The translations under genes and the position numbers were made by a program. A model generated the notes under the pieces. It had not been told where the DNA came from and made no database searches. It saw nothing but the letters and a program-made list of their open reading frames with translations. 41,923 nucleotides of DNA from a virus. The DNA lies in IMG/VR virus record IMGVR_UViG_3300028418_000524, positions 1-41,923 of that record; one strand, 5' to 3'. Shown one piece after another: positions 15,590-23,317 of this stretch. The number at the start of each line of letters is the position of its first letter. The stretch's first letter is position 1.

Positions 15590-15613
15590 TTTATATGCCT
15601 CATTTATTTGTAT

Positions 15614-15642
15614 ATTGTATATGAATATACGTTAGTTGTCTA
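15614..15642 (-). promoter_or_regulatory. Sigma-70-like promoter
   Basis: TAGACA (15637-15642) and TACAAT (15614-15619) on the - strand are 17 bases apart. A short inverted repeat GTATAT-TC-ATATAC overlaps the upstream edge of the -10 box. It would drive the gene at 15589 and the RNase H cluster behind it. Confidence 0.55.
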
Positions 15643-15650
15643 CTGGTTTT

Positions 15651-16562
15651 TTATGTTCCTATTGCATTACCAAAAAGATATACATGAACTCTTGCCGCAA
15701 CATTGTATCCTCTTTTAAATGCCTTCTCTGCCACTTTACCAGCACTAGCAGTTTGTTCTTCTTCTCTTGCACCTACAGGCATGACCCAAACTGGCCAATC
15801 AACACCTGCTTCTTTAAATTGTTTGATTGCTGATTCCATTTCTTCCCATTCTCTATCATCGGGACCTACCACAAACTTTAATTGTCCTTTGTTGGAGAGT
15901 TTTCTATATTCTGCTACTATCTCAGGTTTGATTGCTTTCTCAGGTTTTTCACCTGATACTGTGAACAATTTAGGACTACAACTAAAGAATATTTCTGTAT
16001 CAATTCTGTTCACCCACTCTTTAAATGGCTCTCTTAACTTTTGTGTACCATTTGTTTCGAATGTCATTGAGTCTGGTAAGTTATTCTGTCTTTCAAGTTC
16101 TTCATATATTCCTATTGTAGCCATTTGTCCTGTAACCATTAATGGTTCTCCGCCTGTAATACATAAGTGTTGCCTTTGTCCTGTTACAGGATGTAAAAAT
16201 AATCCATTTGGATTACTTTCGTTTTTCATGATATCTACTATTTTGTTTGCTAGTACTGTGGGTGTTTCTTGCCCCATTAAACTTTTAAATTTCTTTGCCC
16301 ATGTGTAACTTGAGTCACATCCTTTATCCCATACAGGTAAATCTTCAACTCGTTTTACACTGGAAACGTCAAAGTCTTCAAATGGTAATTCATATGTGTC
16401 TGGATCGGTTGGATCTTTTTGTCCAAATCCATTGCATTGTAGATTACATAAAAAGAATCTAATCCATGCTGTAGGAACACCTGTATAATGTCCTTCACCT
16501 TGTATGCTGTGAAATATTTCTGAATAATAGTATTTTTTTTCTACTTCCATAACTCCGGACAT
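15651..16562 (-). CDS. queE: QueE-like 7-carboxy-7-deazaguanine synthase with split cysteine motif
   Basis: QueE converts 6-carboxytetrahydropterin to 7-carboxy-7-deazaguanine using a radical SAM reaction. Here SEIFHSIQGEGHYTGVPTAWIRF (14-36) and CITGGEPLM match the family. The Fe-S cysteines are C39-x3-C43, then a 38-residue insertion, then C82 in GCDSSYTW, which looks like the displaced third cysteine of the usual CxxCDTxxxW. The start may be 16562 or ATG 16550 (MEVEKKYY); both overlap the small gene at 16541. The operon has a consensus promoter at 17101-17129. This supplies the preQ0 pathway with FolE and the QueD-like protein. Confidence 0.88.
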   Translation of the reverse strand: MSGVMEVEKKYYYSEIFHSIQGEGHYTGVPTAWIRFFLCNLQCNGFGQKDPTDPDTYELPFEDFDVSSVKRVEDLPVWDKGCDSSYTWAKKFKSLMGQETPTVLANKIVDIMKNESNPNGLFLHPVTGQRQHLCITGGEPLMVTGQMATIGIYEELERQNNLPDSMTFETNGTQKLREPFKEWVNRIDTEIFFSCSPKLFTVSGEKPEKAIKPEIVAEYRKLSNKGQLKFVVGPDDREWEEMESAIKQFKEAGVDWPVWVMPVGAREEEQTASAGKVAEKAFKRGYNVAARVHVYLFGNAIGT

Positions 16563-16708
16563 ATCCTTTTTGTTGCTTCAACTACTTCTTCTATTGTATA
16601 TGTAGAATTCGATTTTGTCAAATCAACCCAATTGACATTACCATAATAATCTATGGTAATCTGCCATTTACCGTCTGGAGATGTGTTATTGTTTTTTTGA
16701 TTTGTCAT
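16541..16708 (-). CDS. 55-residue protein upstream of queE
   Basis: This short gene begins at ATG 16708 inside the end of the cupin gene and ends inside the start of queE. The product begins MTNQKNNNTSPDGKW, continues with QITIDYYGNVNWVDLTKS and ends with a helix plus ELWK. It looks like a small beta-hairpin followed by a helix. The overlaps on both sides suggest translation links cupin, this protein and QueE. No family was recognised. Confidence 0.6.
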   Translation of the reverse strand: MTNQKNNNTSPDGKWQITIDYYGNVNWVDLTKSNSTYTIEEVVEATKRICPELWK

Positions 16709-17087
16709 TTTTCTTATCCAGCCGTACTATGTTGCTTGATTTTAAATGACCTACTGATTCTCTTACTATATCGTTGTGTCTGAATTCCGCCCAATACAAC
16801 TCAAACGCAACACCTGATTCTAATCCTTCAAAAGAATGATATAGTCCTGGCTTAACTGCTGTGAAGTCACCGGCTTTAAGTATGGTTTCGTCTACTAGAT
16901 CGTAGTCCTTTTGCCATACACGGATTTTCATCTCGCCTTCCATTACGTAGAAACCATTCCATTTCCATTCGTGTTTGTGCTTGGAACACACACCACCTTT
17001 TATGAAATCTATTCTGTGGAATTCACAAGAACTATTTGCTAGAATAAGTTCCGTTGATCCCCAAATTTTTCCTGCTTTGTTTCCCAT
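16686..17087 (-). CDS. Cupin-fold protein
   Basis: A single-domain cupin of 133 residues. The first metal motif is HKHEWKWNGFYVMEGEM (H37, H39), although the usual glutamate after the histidines is replaced. The second motif is AGDFTAVKPGLYHSFEG, with the conserved histidine after PGLY. Such proteins bind a metal and often act on sugars or as small-molecule sensors. The ATG at 17087 follows AAGGAC. It is the first gene of the cupin-queE unit, under a perfect sigma-70 promoter. Substrate unknown; the adjacency to queE may reflect shared regulation only. Confidence 0.78.
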   Translation of the reverse strand: MGNKAGKIWGSTELILANSSCEFHRIDFIKGGVCSKHKHEWKWNGFYVMEGEMKIRVWQKDYDLVDETILKAGDFTAVKPGLYHSFEGLESGVAFELYWAEFRHNDIVRESVGHLKSSNIVRLDKKNDKSKKQ

Positions 17088-17100
17088 AATGTCCTTTTAT

Positions 17101-17129
17101 ATTATATGTTTATTTAGGCTTTTTGTCAA
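17101..17129 (-). promoter_or_regulatory. Consensus sigma-70 promoter for cupin-queE
   Basis: On the - strand TTGACA (17124-17129) and TATAAT (17101-17106) are separated by exactly 17 bases, a perfect match. The spacer contains CTAAATA (17111-17117), which resembles a T4-type late box, so the site might serve both early and late transcription. The ATG lies 13 bases past the -10 box, with AAGGAC between. Confidence 0.75.
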
Positions 17130-17133
17130 CTGT

Positions 17134-17541
17134 TTAAAAATTAATTCTTATACCTAAATTATGATTATCACGAATGACATCGTAGTTGTATACCACGTTG
17201 TATGTGTGCCAGATGTTTCTGTATTTCAATGGTATCATTTTAGTTGCGTGATAATGTGCAAATCCTCTTGCAATAAAATAAGTTACCACGGCTGTTTCAC
17301 TTGGATGTTTTCCTAGTATTGGATTTTTTTCGTAGTAGGCATCATTATTTGCAATTTCTAAAGTTTGCAACATATCAATACCTTGTAATACATTGAACAA
17401 AACAATGTTCGCTTTGTCTACCTGTGTAAGATCTTCTTTGTAATATTGTTCTAAGTCTATCGCTTTTGCAGGTTTAATAAGAAACGCAACAAAAACAATT
17501 AATAAAACAAGTATTCCTCTATGTAAATTTTGATTGTTCAT
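17134..17541 (-). CDS. Exported protein with signal peptide, unknown function
   Basis: The 135-residue protein has a typical signal peptide: basic start MNNQNLHRG, hydrophobic core ILVLLIVFVAFLI, and an AKA cleavage site near residue 27. The mature part begins IDLEQYYKEDL and carries a helix with VLQGIDMLQTLEIA, then YYEKNPILGKHPSETAVVTYFIARGFAHYHATKMIP. This looks membrane-associated, since VTYFIARGFAHYH could insert. The stop is followed by the gap containing the cupin promoter. It would act in the periplasm or inner membrane. Family not recognised. Confidence 0.65.
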   Translation of the reverse strand: MNNQNLHRGILVLLIVFVAFLIKPAKAIDLEQYYKEDLTQVDKANIVLFNVLQGIDMLQTLEIANNDAYYEKNPILGKHPSETAVVTYFIARGFAHYHATKMIPLKYRNIWHTYNVVYNYDVIRDNHNLGIRINF

Positions 17542-17553
17542 ACTAATAATTAT

Positions 17554-17571
17554 GGGGGAGATAACTCCCCC
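17554..17571. terminator. GC-rich perfect hairpin
   Basis: GGGGGAG-ATAA-CTCCCCC is a perfect 7-bp stem with a 4-base loop, by far the most GC-rich inverted repeat in this AT-rich window. It lies between the yhhQ stop (17579) and the next ATG (17541). No long T run follows on the - strand, so it may be an attenuator or an mRNA end-protecting hairpin rather than a simple terminator. Confidence 0.5.
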
Positions 17572-17578
17572 TGATAAT

Positions 17579-18229
17579 TTATTTTATATTTTTATACTTT
17601 TTTTGTAATCTATTGAGTAAGATACCATATGCTGGTAAGAACACAATTAACCCAACTACAATTTTAGTAAGTGTATTGTTCTGTGCAACTATGTGCCAGT
17701 TTGCACCAATCCATGATACATTACCTTCTGCATCTAATGAACCTGCAAACGCAACATAAAAGAACGAGTAAGTATCAATTATGTTTGCCGCAATAGTCGA
17801 GATTGCCGGTGCCGCCCACCATGCCTTTGACTTCTCTCTGATTGCTTGGAATACATATACGTCAAGCATAGTACCAATAGCATAAGCAGTACCACTTGCA
17901 AATCCAACTCTGTATGCGTGTGGGTCACCTAATGCCAACAGTACAAGTACTGATGCAACGATTGCCGGAATGATTGCCATTGCAACAACGGCCCTTCCTG
18001 CTTCTTTGCCAACCATACGTACTGTAAGGTCAGTTGCTACTACAACAATCGGAAATGTAAACGCCGCCGCCGCTAGTGGAAACGATCCAAATAATGGAAG
18101 TTCCGCACCGGGGAATAAATCAAACCTGATTGTTACTAGATAATTTGACAAGGCAATTACTGCCGTGTGTAAAATAACTAGATTTCTAACAAGTGTTTTG
18201 TCAACACCTGCCAATATTGATTTTAACAT
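17579..18229 (-). CDS. yhhQ: YhhQ/VUT-family queuosine-precursor transporter
   Basis: A 216-residue integral membrane protein with about six helices. It contains PIVVVATDLTVRMVGKEAGRAVV and FASGTAYAIGTMLDVYVFQAIREKSKAWWAAP, signature parts of the VUT (DUF165) family. The E. coli member YhhQ imports preQ0 and preQ1. The ATG at 18229 follows TAGGAGGA, and a TTGACA-17-TAAAAT promoter lies upstream. In this window it sits beside QueE, FolE, a QueD-like protein and DpdA, so importing deazaguanine bases for DNA modification is the natural reading. Confidence 0.88.
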   Translation of the reverse strand: MLKSILAGVDKTLVRNLVILHTAVIALSNYLVTIRFDLFPGAELPLFGSFPLAAAAFTFPIVVVATDLTVRMVGKEAGRAVVAMAIIPAIVASVLVLLALGDPHAYRVGFASGTAYAIGTMLDVYVFQAIREKSKAWWAAPAISTIAANIIDTYSFFYVAFAGSLDAEGNVSWIGANWHIVAQNNTLTKIVVGLIVFLPAYGILLNRLQKKYKNIK

Positions 18230-18262
18230 TAAATCCTCCTAGGGTTTTATTAATGTGATTGT

Positions 18263-18291
18263 ATTTTAGCATTGTACCAAGATTGTGTCAA
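18263..18291 (-). promoter_or_regulatory. Sigma-70-like promoter for yhhQ
   Basis: TTGACA (18286-18291) and TAAAAT (18263-18268) on the - strand are 17 bases apart: perfect -35, 5 of 6 in the -10. The region between the phosphoribosyltransferase stop (18305) and the yhhQ ATG (18229) holds little else. Confidence 0.65.
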
Positions 18292-18304
18292 CACAACTTT
18301 TACG

Positions 18305-18769
18305 TTACTTGTCCCATTCTTCCCATGGAAAAACAATCCATGCGGGTGCTTCGTCTTTGTTGATTTCGTATCCTTGGTAATCTACTTTTACCTCACTTGG
18401 TTTATTATGTATAAGTGCGGCAAATTTTATTCTTCCGTCGCCTTTGCCAAAATTATCTTCAATATATTTGAAAGTTGCTCCGGAATCGTTTATATCATCG
18501 ATGATTAATATCTTTTTTTGAAAAGCATATGCTTTCTCTAGTGTAGAAAGGTTTGGTTTGGTTGAATGGTCTCTCAACCTAATATCAAGAACCTCGTGTG
18601 CAGTTTTCAATCGATGTGAAAGATATACACCAGGAATGCAACCTCCTCTGTTTATTCCTAAAATTATAGTAGGCATCCATGCATCGTGAACCATTTGATC
18701 TTCTATTTGGATCAATGCGTTACGCATTTGTATAGTCGTAAAATAATTTTTCTTTACATCATCAGCCAT
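18305..18769 (-). CDS. Purine-type phosphoribosyltransferase
   Basis: The PRPP-binding signature ILIIDDINDSGATF spans residues 87-100, and the N-terminal PPi-loop region is ILGINRGGCIPGVYLSHRL (36-54). With 154 residues and an aromatic C-terminal segment WIVFPWEEWDK, it resembles xanthine-guanine phosphoribosyltransferase-type enzymes, which join a purine base to PRPP. Its gene follows GuaC and a membrane protein with overlapping ends. A role in purine salvage, supplying GTP-pathway nucleotides, is likely. The base used is not certain. Confidence 0.82.
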   Translation of the reverse strand: MADDVKKNYFTTIQMRNALIQIEDQMVHDAWMPTIILGINRGGCIPGVYLSHRLKTAHEVLDIRLRDHSTKPNLSTLEKAYAFQKKILIIDDINDSGATFKYIEDNFGKGDGRIKFAALIHNKPSEVKVDYQGYEINKDEAPAWIVFPWEEWDK

Positions 18770-19092
18770 TGTACAATATACCTCGCTCCTCCTGATACTA
18801 GCATTGCCAGTAGTATCGTGTTTAAAACTATTAATGCTCTGTCATGCCATCTTATTCCTACCCATAACCATGCCGCAGTACCTATTACTGAGAACGCAAC
18901 ATCATATATTTTTGGAACCTCATCTATGGATCTGCATAGCACCGCACAACAAACAAAAAATACACCAATCCATTTCACGTACCAAGTTGCATCATGCAAC
19001 GGTGTGACCTTGCGAACACTGGTCAATTGACCTTCTAGTGTTTCTATCTGATCTTCTATTTCATCTATTCTTTTATTTTGTGTATTGCTCAT
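18754..19092 (-). CDS. Small membrane protein with coiled-coil head
   Basis: Residues 1-30 form a short coiled coil (RIDEIEDQIETLEGQLTSVR). Three hydrophobic helices follow at about 37-53, 62-80 and 86-104. The segment TAAWLWVGIRWHDRALIVLN is similar to a segment of the 82-residue membrane protein at 8938-9186. The ATG overlaps the end of guaC by 20 bases and the stop overlaps the next gene. Function unknown. Confidence 0.68.
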   Translation of the reverse strand: MSNTQNKRIDEIEDQIETLEGQLTSVRKVTPLHDATWYVKWIGVFFVCCAVLCRSIDEVPKIYDVAFSVIGTAAWLWVGIRWHDRALIVLNTILLAMLVSGGARYIVQWLMM

Positions 19093-20128
19093 AGACTTTA
19101 TTGATAGGGTTATGTGTTGTTACAAAACTTGCACACTTGGCCATGTCTTTGAGTCTTCTTGCACCGATGTATGTACAAGCACTTCTTACTCCGCCTAGTA
19201 TATCTTCGACTGTGTTATTAACAGGACCTCTGTCGGGCAGTTCGATTAATCTACCTTCGTTGCCTCTGTATCCATCTTTTCTTTTACCATGCACCTCTCT
19301 TGCACGATCTGAACTCATTCCGTAAAATTCTCTTCTGCCAGTATCTAAATTAACTTCTTCTTCGGACTCATCGTGTCCTGCTAACATACCACCTATCATG
19401 ACCATATGGGCACCACCACCAAATGCTTTTGCAATATCTCCTGGATGTACACAACCACCATCTGCCATTATGTGTCCACCAACACCGTTGGCCGCATCTG
19501 CACAATCTACGATTGCTGAGAATTGTGGTACACCAACACCAGTCATTGTTCTTGTAGTACATACTGATCCAGGACCAATACCAATTTTAACAACGTCAGC
19601 ACCATTAATAATTAATTCTTCTGTCATTTCGGGTGTTACTACATTACCTGCTACAATTACTTTGTCGGGATATTCATCTCTAACTCTTGCAACAAACCCA
19701 ACCATGTTTTGATGGTATGCATTTGCAACATCTATTGTAATCATCTTAACATCTGGAAAACTTTTTAATATTTCTTGCATATTAGCATAATCTTGTGCAT
19801 TATCGTCGAATACTTTGTTTGTACCTGTGCATACACTAACACTTTGTAATCTAACACCATTGCCTACTGCCGCTTTCCATTGCTCGGGTGTAGTTGTTTT
19901 TGTTATTACAGTCATCATCTTATGTTCTTGTAATGCTTTTGCCATAGAGAATGTACCTACGCCATCCATGTTACTTGCAAAGATTGGTGTGAAGTTCATA
20001 ACTTTGCCTGAATTTCTAAATGTAAACTTACGTGTCATATCTACATCTTTACGAGATGTAAGTGTAGAACGTTTTGGTTGTAATAAAACGTCTTCGAAAT
20101 TTAATTTTGTTTCGTAATTAATCCTCAT
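19073..20128 (-). CDS. guaC: GMP reductase (GuaC), IMPDH/GMPR family
   Basis: GMP reductase converts GMP to IMP and ammonia with NADPH. The 351-residue length (E. coli GuaC 347) and absence of CBS domains favour GMP reductase over IMP dehydrogenase. Visible motifs: FEDVLLQPKRSTLTSR (11-26), ASNMDGVGTF (51-60), the catalytic loop KIGIGPGSVCTTR with C190, and MADGGCVHPGDIAKAFGGGA. EFYGMSS further on matches the family flap region. It overlaps the next gene by 11 bases. In a phage making 7-deazaguanine it may adjust guanine pools. Low similarity to IMPDH cannot be excluded as an alternative activity. Confidence 0.85.
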   Translation of the reverse strand: MRINYETKLNFEDVLLQPKRSTLTSRKDVDMTRKFTFRNSGKVMNFTPIFASNMDGVGTFSMAKALQEHKMMTVITKTTTPEQWKAAVGNGVRLQSVSVCTGTNKVFDDNAQDYANMQEILKSFPDVKMITIDVANAYHQNMVGFVARVRDEYPDKVIVAGNVVTPEMTEELIINGADVVKIGIGPGSVCTTRTMTGVGVPQFSAIVDCADAANGVGGHIMADGGCVHPGDIAKAFGGGAHMVMIGGMLAGHDESEEEVNLDTGRREFYGMSSDRAREVHGKRKDGYRGNEGRLIELPDRGPVNNTVEDILGGVRSACTYIGARRLKDMAKCASFVTTHNPINKVYEQYTK

Positions 20129-20423
20129 TTTCTTCTTTCTCTCTAGTTTCGCACATTTGCTTTACTGCTTGATAATGATCATATGCTTGTTGTAGTGCAG
20201 GGTATTTCATTCTCAAATCTTCTTCGAATAAATCTTTTTCGCCATTTAGGTCATCAAATGTATAAGTGAAACCTTCAGTACCAGGATCTAAACTATCTAT
20301 TGTTCCTGTTCCGATCGTAGTATAATCAGTAGATTCTGCTAGATCAAATGAAACGTCAACGCCGTCAATGTCACCAGACATCGCTATTCCATCTGATGTC
20401 AATTTGTCTTTTTTCTTACCCAT
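20118..20423 (-). CDS. Small acidic phage protein, unknown function
   Basis: A 101-residue acidic protein. A lysine cluster (MGKKKDK) precedes a glycine- and aspartate-rich beta-type region (DGVDVSFDLAESTDYTTIG) and a C-terminal helix EEDLRMKYPALQQAYDHYQAVKQMCETREKEENED. The C-terminal pattern (YPALQxAxxxY) is remembered from cyanophage hypotheticals. It lies between folE and guaC with short overlaps on both sides. Function unknown. Confidence 0.62.
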   Translation of the reverse strand: MGKKKDKLTSDGIAMSGDIDGVDVSFDLAESTDYTTIGTGTIDSLDPGTEGFTYTFDDLNGEKDLFEEDLRMKYPALQQAYDHYQAVKQMCETREKEENED

Positions 20424-21138
20424 GACCCTTCATGCTCATACAAATTTTATAAAATTCGTCTCTGGTTGCTGGATCTTCTTTGAAATGTCCAAGCATAATT
20501 GCAGTGGTCATATCAGATTCATGTTCTCGTACGCCTCTGTGTGTCATACAATGATGTTCTGCTTTTACTACAACTGCAAGATTCTCAGTCTTTGCATATT
20601 TTTTTAATTCGTCTGCAATCTGTGTAGTCATTTCTTCTTGTATTTGTGGTCTTTCTACTATATGATGTACAATCCTATTAAACTTTGATAATCCAATCAC
20701 TTCACCGTTTGGAATAATACCTACCCAGGCCTTGCCCACAATGTTCTGGAAGTGATGGGCACAGGTTGATCGAATCGATATTGGTCCACTGGTGTACATA
20801 CTTTTGTAACCCATGTTGGGAAAACTTGTAACTCTTGGTGCTGGTTTAAATCTACCACCAAATGTTTCTCTGATGTACATCTTGGCCACACGTTTTGCAG
20901 TTTCCTGTGTGTTGTGATCGTTTTCTGTGTCAATAACAAGACTGTCTAACACACCTTGTAGTTTTTCTTGTACTTCTGCTTGTAACTTATCCATCTCACC
21001 TTCTTCTATAAATTCAGAGATGTTGTCATTGGAATGAAATCTTTTGCCTGCTTTTTTAATTCTTTCTTTTATTTGTTTACTAATAGGATCATTTGAATTA
21101 TCCCAAGTGTCTTGCAATTCGTTTATAATATCACTCAT
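20416..21138 (-). CDS. folE: GTP cyclohydrolase I (FolE)
   Basis: FolE opens GTP to 7,8-dihydroneopterin triphosphate, the first step of both folate and 7-deazaguanine synthesis. The zinc and substrate motifs are clear: ISIRSTCAHHFQNI (cysteine and histidines) and VVVKAEHHCMTHRGV (second cysteine and histidine). GEVIGLSKFNRIV and ERPQIQEEMTTQIADEL complete the core. The 240-residue protein has an N-terminal helical extension of about 40 residues. It lies one base from galE's end and overlaps the next gene by 8 bases. Its likely product use here is the preQ0 branch. Confidence 0.92.
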   Translation of the reverse strand: MSDIINELQDTWDNSNDPISKQIKERIKKAGKRFHSNDNISEFIEEGEMDKLQAEVQEKLQGVLDSLVIDTENDHNTQETAKRVAKMYIRETFGGRFKPAPRVTSFPNMGYKSMYTSGPISIRSTCAHHFQNIVGKAWVGIIPNGEVIGLSKFNRIVHHIVERPQIQEEMTTQIADELKKYAKTENLAVVVKAEHHCMTHRGVREHESDMTTAIMLGHFKEDPATRDEFYKICMSMKGHG

Positions 21139-22179
21139 TTAATTTATTTTCTTTTTGTTGATTGTATTATTCCATTTTACAGCAGTTGATACAATATTGT
21201 CAATAGAACTGTTGTCTGGATTCCAATTTAAATCTGCTTTTGTTCTAGAAATATCAGCAACCAACATATCTGGATCACCTTCTCGTCTAGGATTAATTGT
21301 TATTTCCATATTTCCTGCATATTTTTGCACAGAGTCTAACATCTGTTTGTTCGATGTAGGAATACCCGAACCAAGATTGTACGAAGCACATTTAATTTCA
21401 TTGCCTACTAAATTCAATGCTTTTAAATGAGCATCTGCAATATCCATGACATGGATGTAATCTCTAACACAGGTTCCGTCCTTGGTGTTATAGTCATCGC
21501 CATTTAACTTAAAACCTTTACCTGACATAGCGGCCTTAATGGCTAGTGGTATAATATGTGTTTCTTCAGTTCTTAATTCACCTACTTCTGCTTCTGGATC
21601 TGCCCCTGCGGCATTGAAGTATCTTAAACTAATACTGTTAAAATCATATGCAGTATTGTAATCACGTAACACTTGTTCTATCATTAATTTACTTGCACCG
21701 TATGGATTGATAGGTTTTAGGAATTCGTCTGAGTCTTTACATATACCGTCTTTTGGAATTCCATAAACTGCCGCACTAGAACTAAAAATAAATTTTTTAA
21801 TGCCTGCAGAATGTAGATAATCAAGTAGTTGTAAAGTCATTACCACATTGTTCTTGTAATACTTTGTAGGATTTTTTACAGATTCGCCTACGGCGGTGTA
21901 TGCCGCTAAATGCATACATGAATCTACATTATATCGTTTAACAATCTCATCTAAACGATTCATTTCTTGAGGTAAATTTAAGTTAAACGCCAATCCAAAT
22001 GAAGTTGCCCATGGCTTCTCTTCAATGTTATGATCTATAACAATTGGTGTGTGTCCGTTTTTAGATAGGACTTTGCATATGTGTGAACCAATATATCCTG
22101 CTCCGCCAATTACTAGAACGCATTTATTGTTAATGCTAGTATTTGGATTCGCAGACTGGTGTTCTATAGTGTCTTCCAT
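21139..22179 (-). CDS. galE: UDP-glucose 4-epimerase (GalE)
   Basis: The NAD-binding motif GGAGYIGSH is at residues 25-33 after an 18-residue extension, the catalytic Y160-x3-K164 is in NPYGASKLMIEQ, and FSSSAAVYG and YFNAAGADPEAEVGE are typical GalE blocks. Length 346 is normal. GalE interconverts UDP-glucose and UDP-galactose. The 5' end overlaps the glycosyltransferase by 44 bases, so the two are coupled, and the product may supply that enzyme with a sugar nucleotide. Confidence 0.9.
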   Translation of the reverse strand: MEDTIEHQSANPNTSINNKCVLVIGGAGYIGSHICKVLSKNGHTPIVIDHNIEEKPWATSFGLAFNLNLPQEMNRLDEIVKRYNVDSCMHLAAYTAVGESVKNPTKYYKNNVVMTLQLLDYLHSAGIKKFIFSSSAAVYGIPKDGICKDSDEFLKPINPYGASKLMIEQVLRDYNTAYDFNSISLRYFNAAGADPEAEVGELRTEETHIIPLAIKAAMSGKGFKLNGDDYNTKDGTCVRDYIHVMDIADAHLKALNLVGNEIKCASYNLGSGIPTSNKQMLDSVQKYAGNMEITINPRREGDPDMLVADISRTKADLNWNPDNSSIDNIVSTAVKWNNTINKKKIN

Positions 22180-23314
22180 CTCTTCTCCATTGTTCTCCCG
22201 TGCCTGTCATAATGTCTACCATTCTGTCTATTGTACCGTCTGTCCAATCAGAAATTAAACCTATACTAGGGGATGGTTTTGTTAATAATACTTTTAATTT
22301 TTCCATTGCGTCTCTACCAGACCATGGAACGTACATTCTTGTTTCATCATTTGCGAATGTTTCAGGAAACGATCTATATGCAGGAAATAAAACGTTACAA
22401 CCCATTGCATCTGCTTCTGATACTGTGTTGGATACCCAATCTTGTAATGCACAGTTAAACAATACTCTTGAATCTGCAAGTATATCGTAATACTCGTTCT
22501 TCTTAAGGTTCTCATATATTTTAAGTGTGCCTTCTTTTTCCATCTGTCTTGCTTGATCAACATACACTTGGTTGTTGCTTCTCAAAGGTCCTCCGCAACA
22601 GATTGCAAATTCTACTTCGGGCAATAGTTTAGTATTGTGTTTCCAGTGTCTGATCATATCCATAAAAAATGCAGGTTGTTTTTCTTGATCCCAACGAGCA
22701 CCAAAAATAACTCTCATTTTTCTTTCTTCAAATGGTTTACGTTCTGGAACTCTGCTTTGTACTTCTTCTTTGCCAAAACTCAAACCTGATATATTGTATA
22801 TAGGTGCGTTCCAATTTGCGATACGCATATGTGCAACCATTTCTTCGTTAGTTGCAAGTATATTAACATTTGGTATTTCATTACACATCTGTTCATACAA
22901 AGACATCCATTTACTCATACCCCAAACGTGTACAAAGTCATCAGGATCGATTGCCTGTGCTAGACATCTCAAATATATCTTTGGTCTATGTTTCTCTTCT
23001 ACTTGGTGTAATATATAAGGAAGTGATTCCATACCTGGTTGAAACATATCTTCAAAGAATATGATATCTTTACTTGTGACCCTACCATTACGCATCATCT
23101 GTACTAGGTTCATCATCTGGCTCATGCCAAAGTATGATCTACCATGTGCATCAAGCACCTGTCCAACACTGATTGCTTTTGTGTCGTCTATTGTAGTTCC
23201 TGGAACAATAGTGTAATCAATTCTTCTTTTCTTGTATGCTCTCTCTGTCCAGTCCTGTAACTGTAATGTGTATCTACCCTCGTATGGCTCTAGGCCCATG
23301 TAAAATATTTCCAT
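22136..23314 (-). CDS. GT-B type glycosyltransferase
   Basis: The 392-residue protein has the two-domain GT-B look. The C-terminal half has RVIFGARWDQEKQPAFFMDMI, a typical start of the nucleotide-sugar domain, a LADSRVLFNCALQDWVSNTVSEADAMGCNVLFPAYRSFPE block matching the E-x7-E type region, and NDETRMYVPWSGRD. Group 4-like enzymes of this form transfer sugars to lipids, proteins or other acceptors. It overlaps galE. The acceptor might be phage DNA or a host surface component; nothing in the sequence decides. Confidence 0.78.
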   Translation of the reverse strand: MEIFYMGLEPYEGRYTLQLQDWTERAYKKRRIDYTIVPGTTIDDTKAISVGQVLDAHGRSYFGMSQMMNLVQMMRNGRVTSKDIIFFEDMFQPGMESLPYILHQVEEKHRPKIYLRCLAQAIDPDDFVHVWGMSKWMSLYEQMCNEIPNVNILATNEEMVAHMRIANWNAPIYNISGLSFGKEEVQSRVPERKPFEERKMRVIFGARWDQEKQPAFFMDMIRHWKHNTKLLPEVEFAICCGGPLRSNNQVYVDQARQMEKEGTLKIYENLKKNEYYDILADSRVLFNCALQDWVSNTVSEADAMGCNVLFPAYRSFPETFANDETRMYVPWSGRDAMEKLKVLLTKPSPSIGLISDWTDGTIDRMVDIMTGTGEQWRRDGRHYRTPVCESKY

Positions 23315-23317
23315 ATA

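Noticed and set aside
15703-16308. A 201-residue + strand frame opposite queE
   Set aside because: It is the antisense of a well-supported gene; codons give a serine/leucine-rich product without motif or ribosome site.
19073-20128. IMP dehydrogenase as the identity of the GuaB/GuaC-type gene
   Set aside because: The 351-residue length, absence of CBS domains and GMP-reductase-like blocks (ASNMDGVGTF, EFYGMSS) favour GMP reductase; only an assay would fully exclude IMPDH activity.
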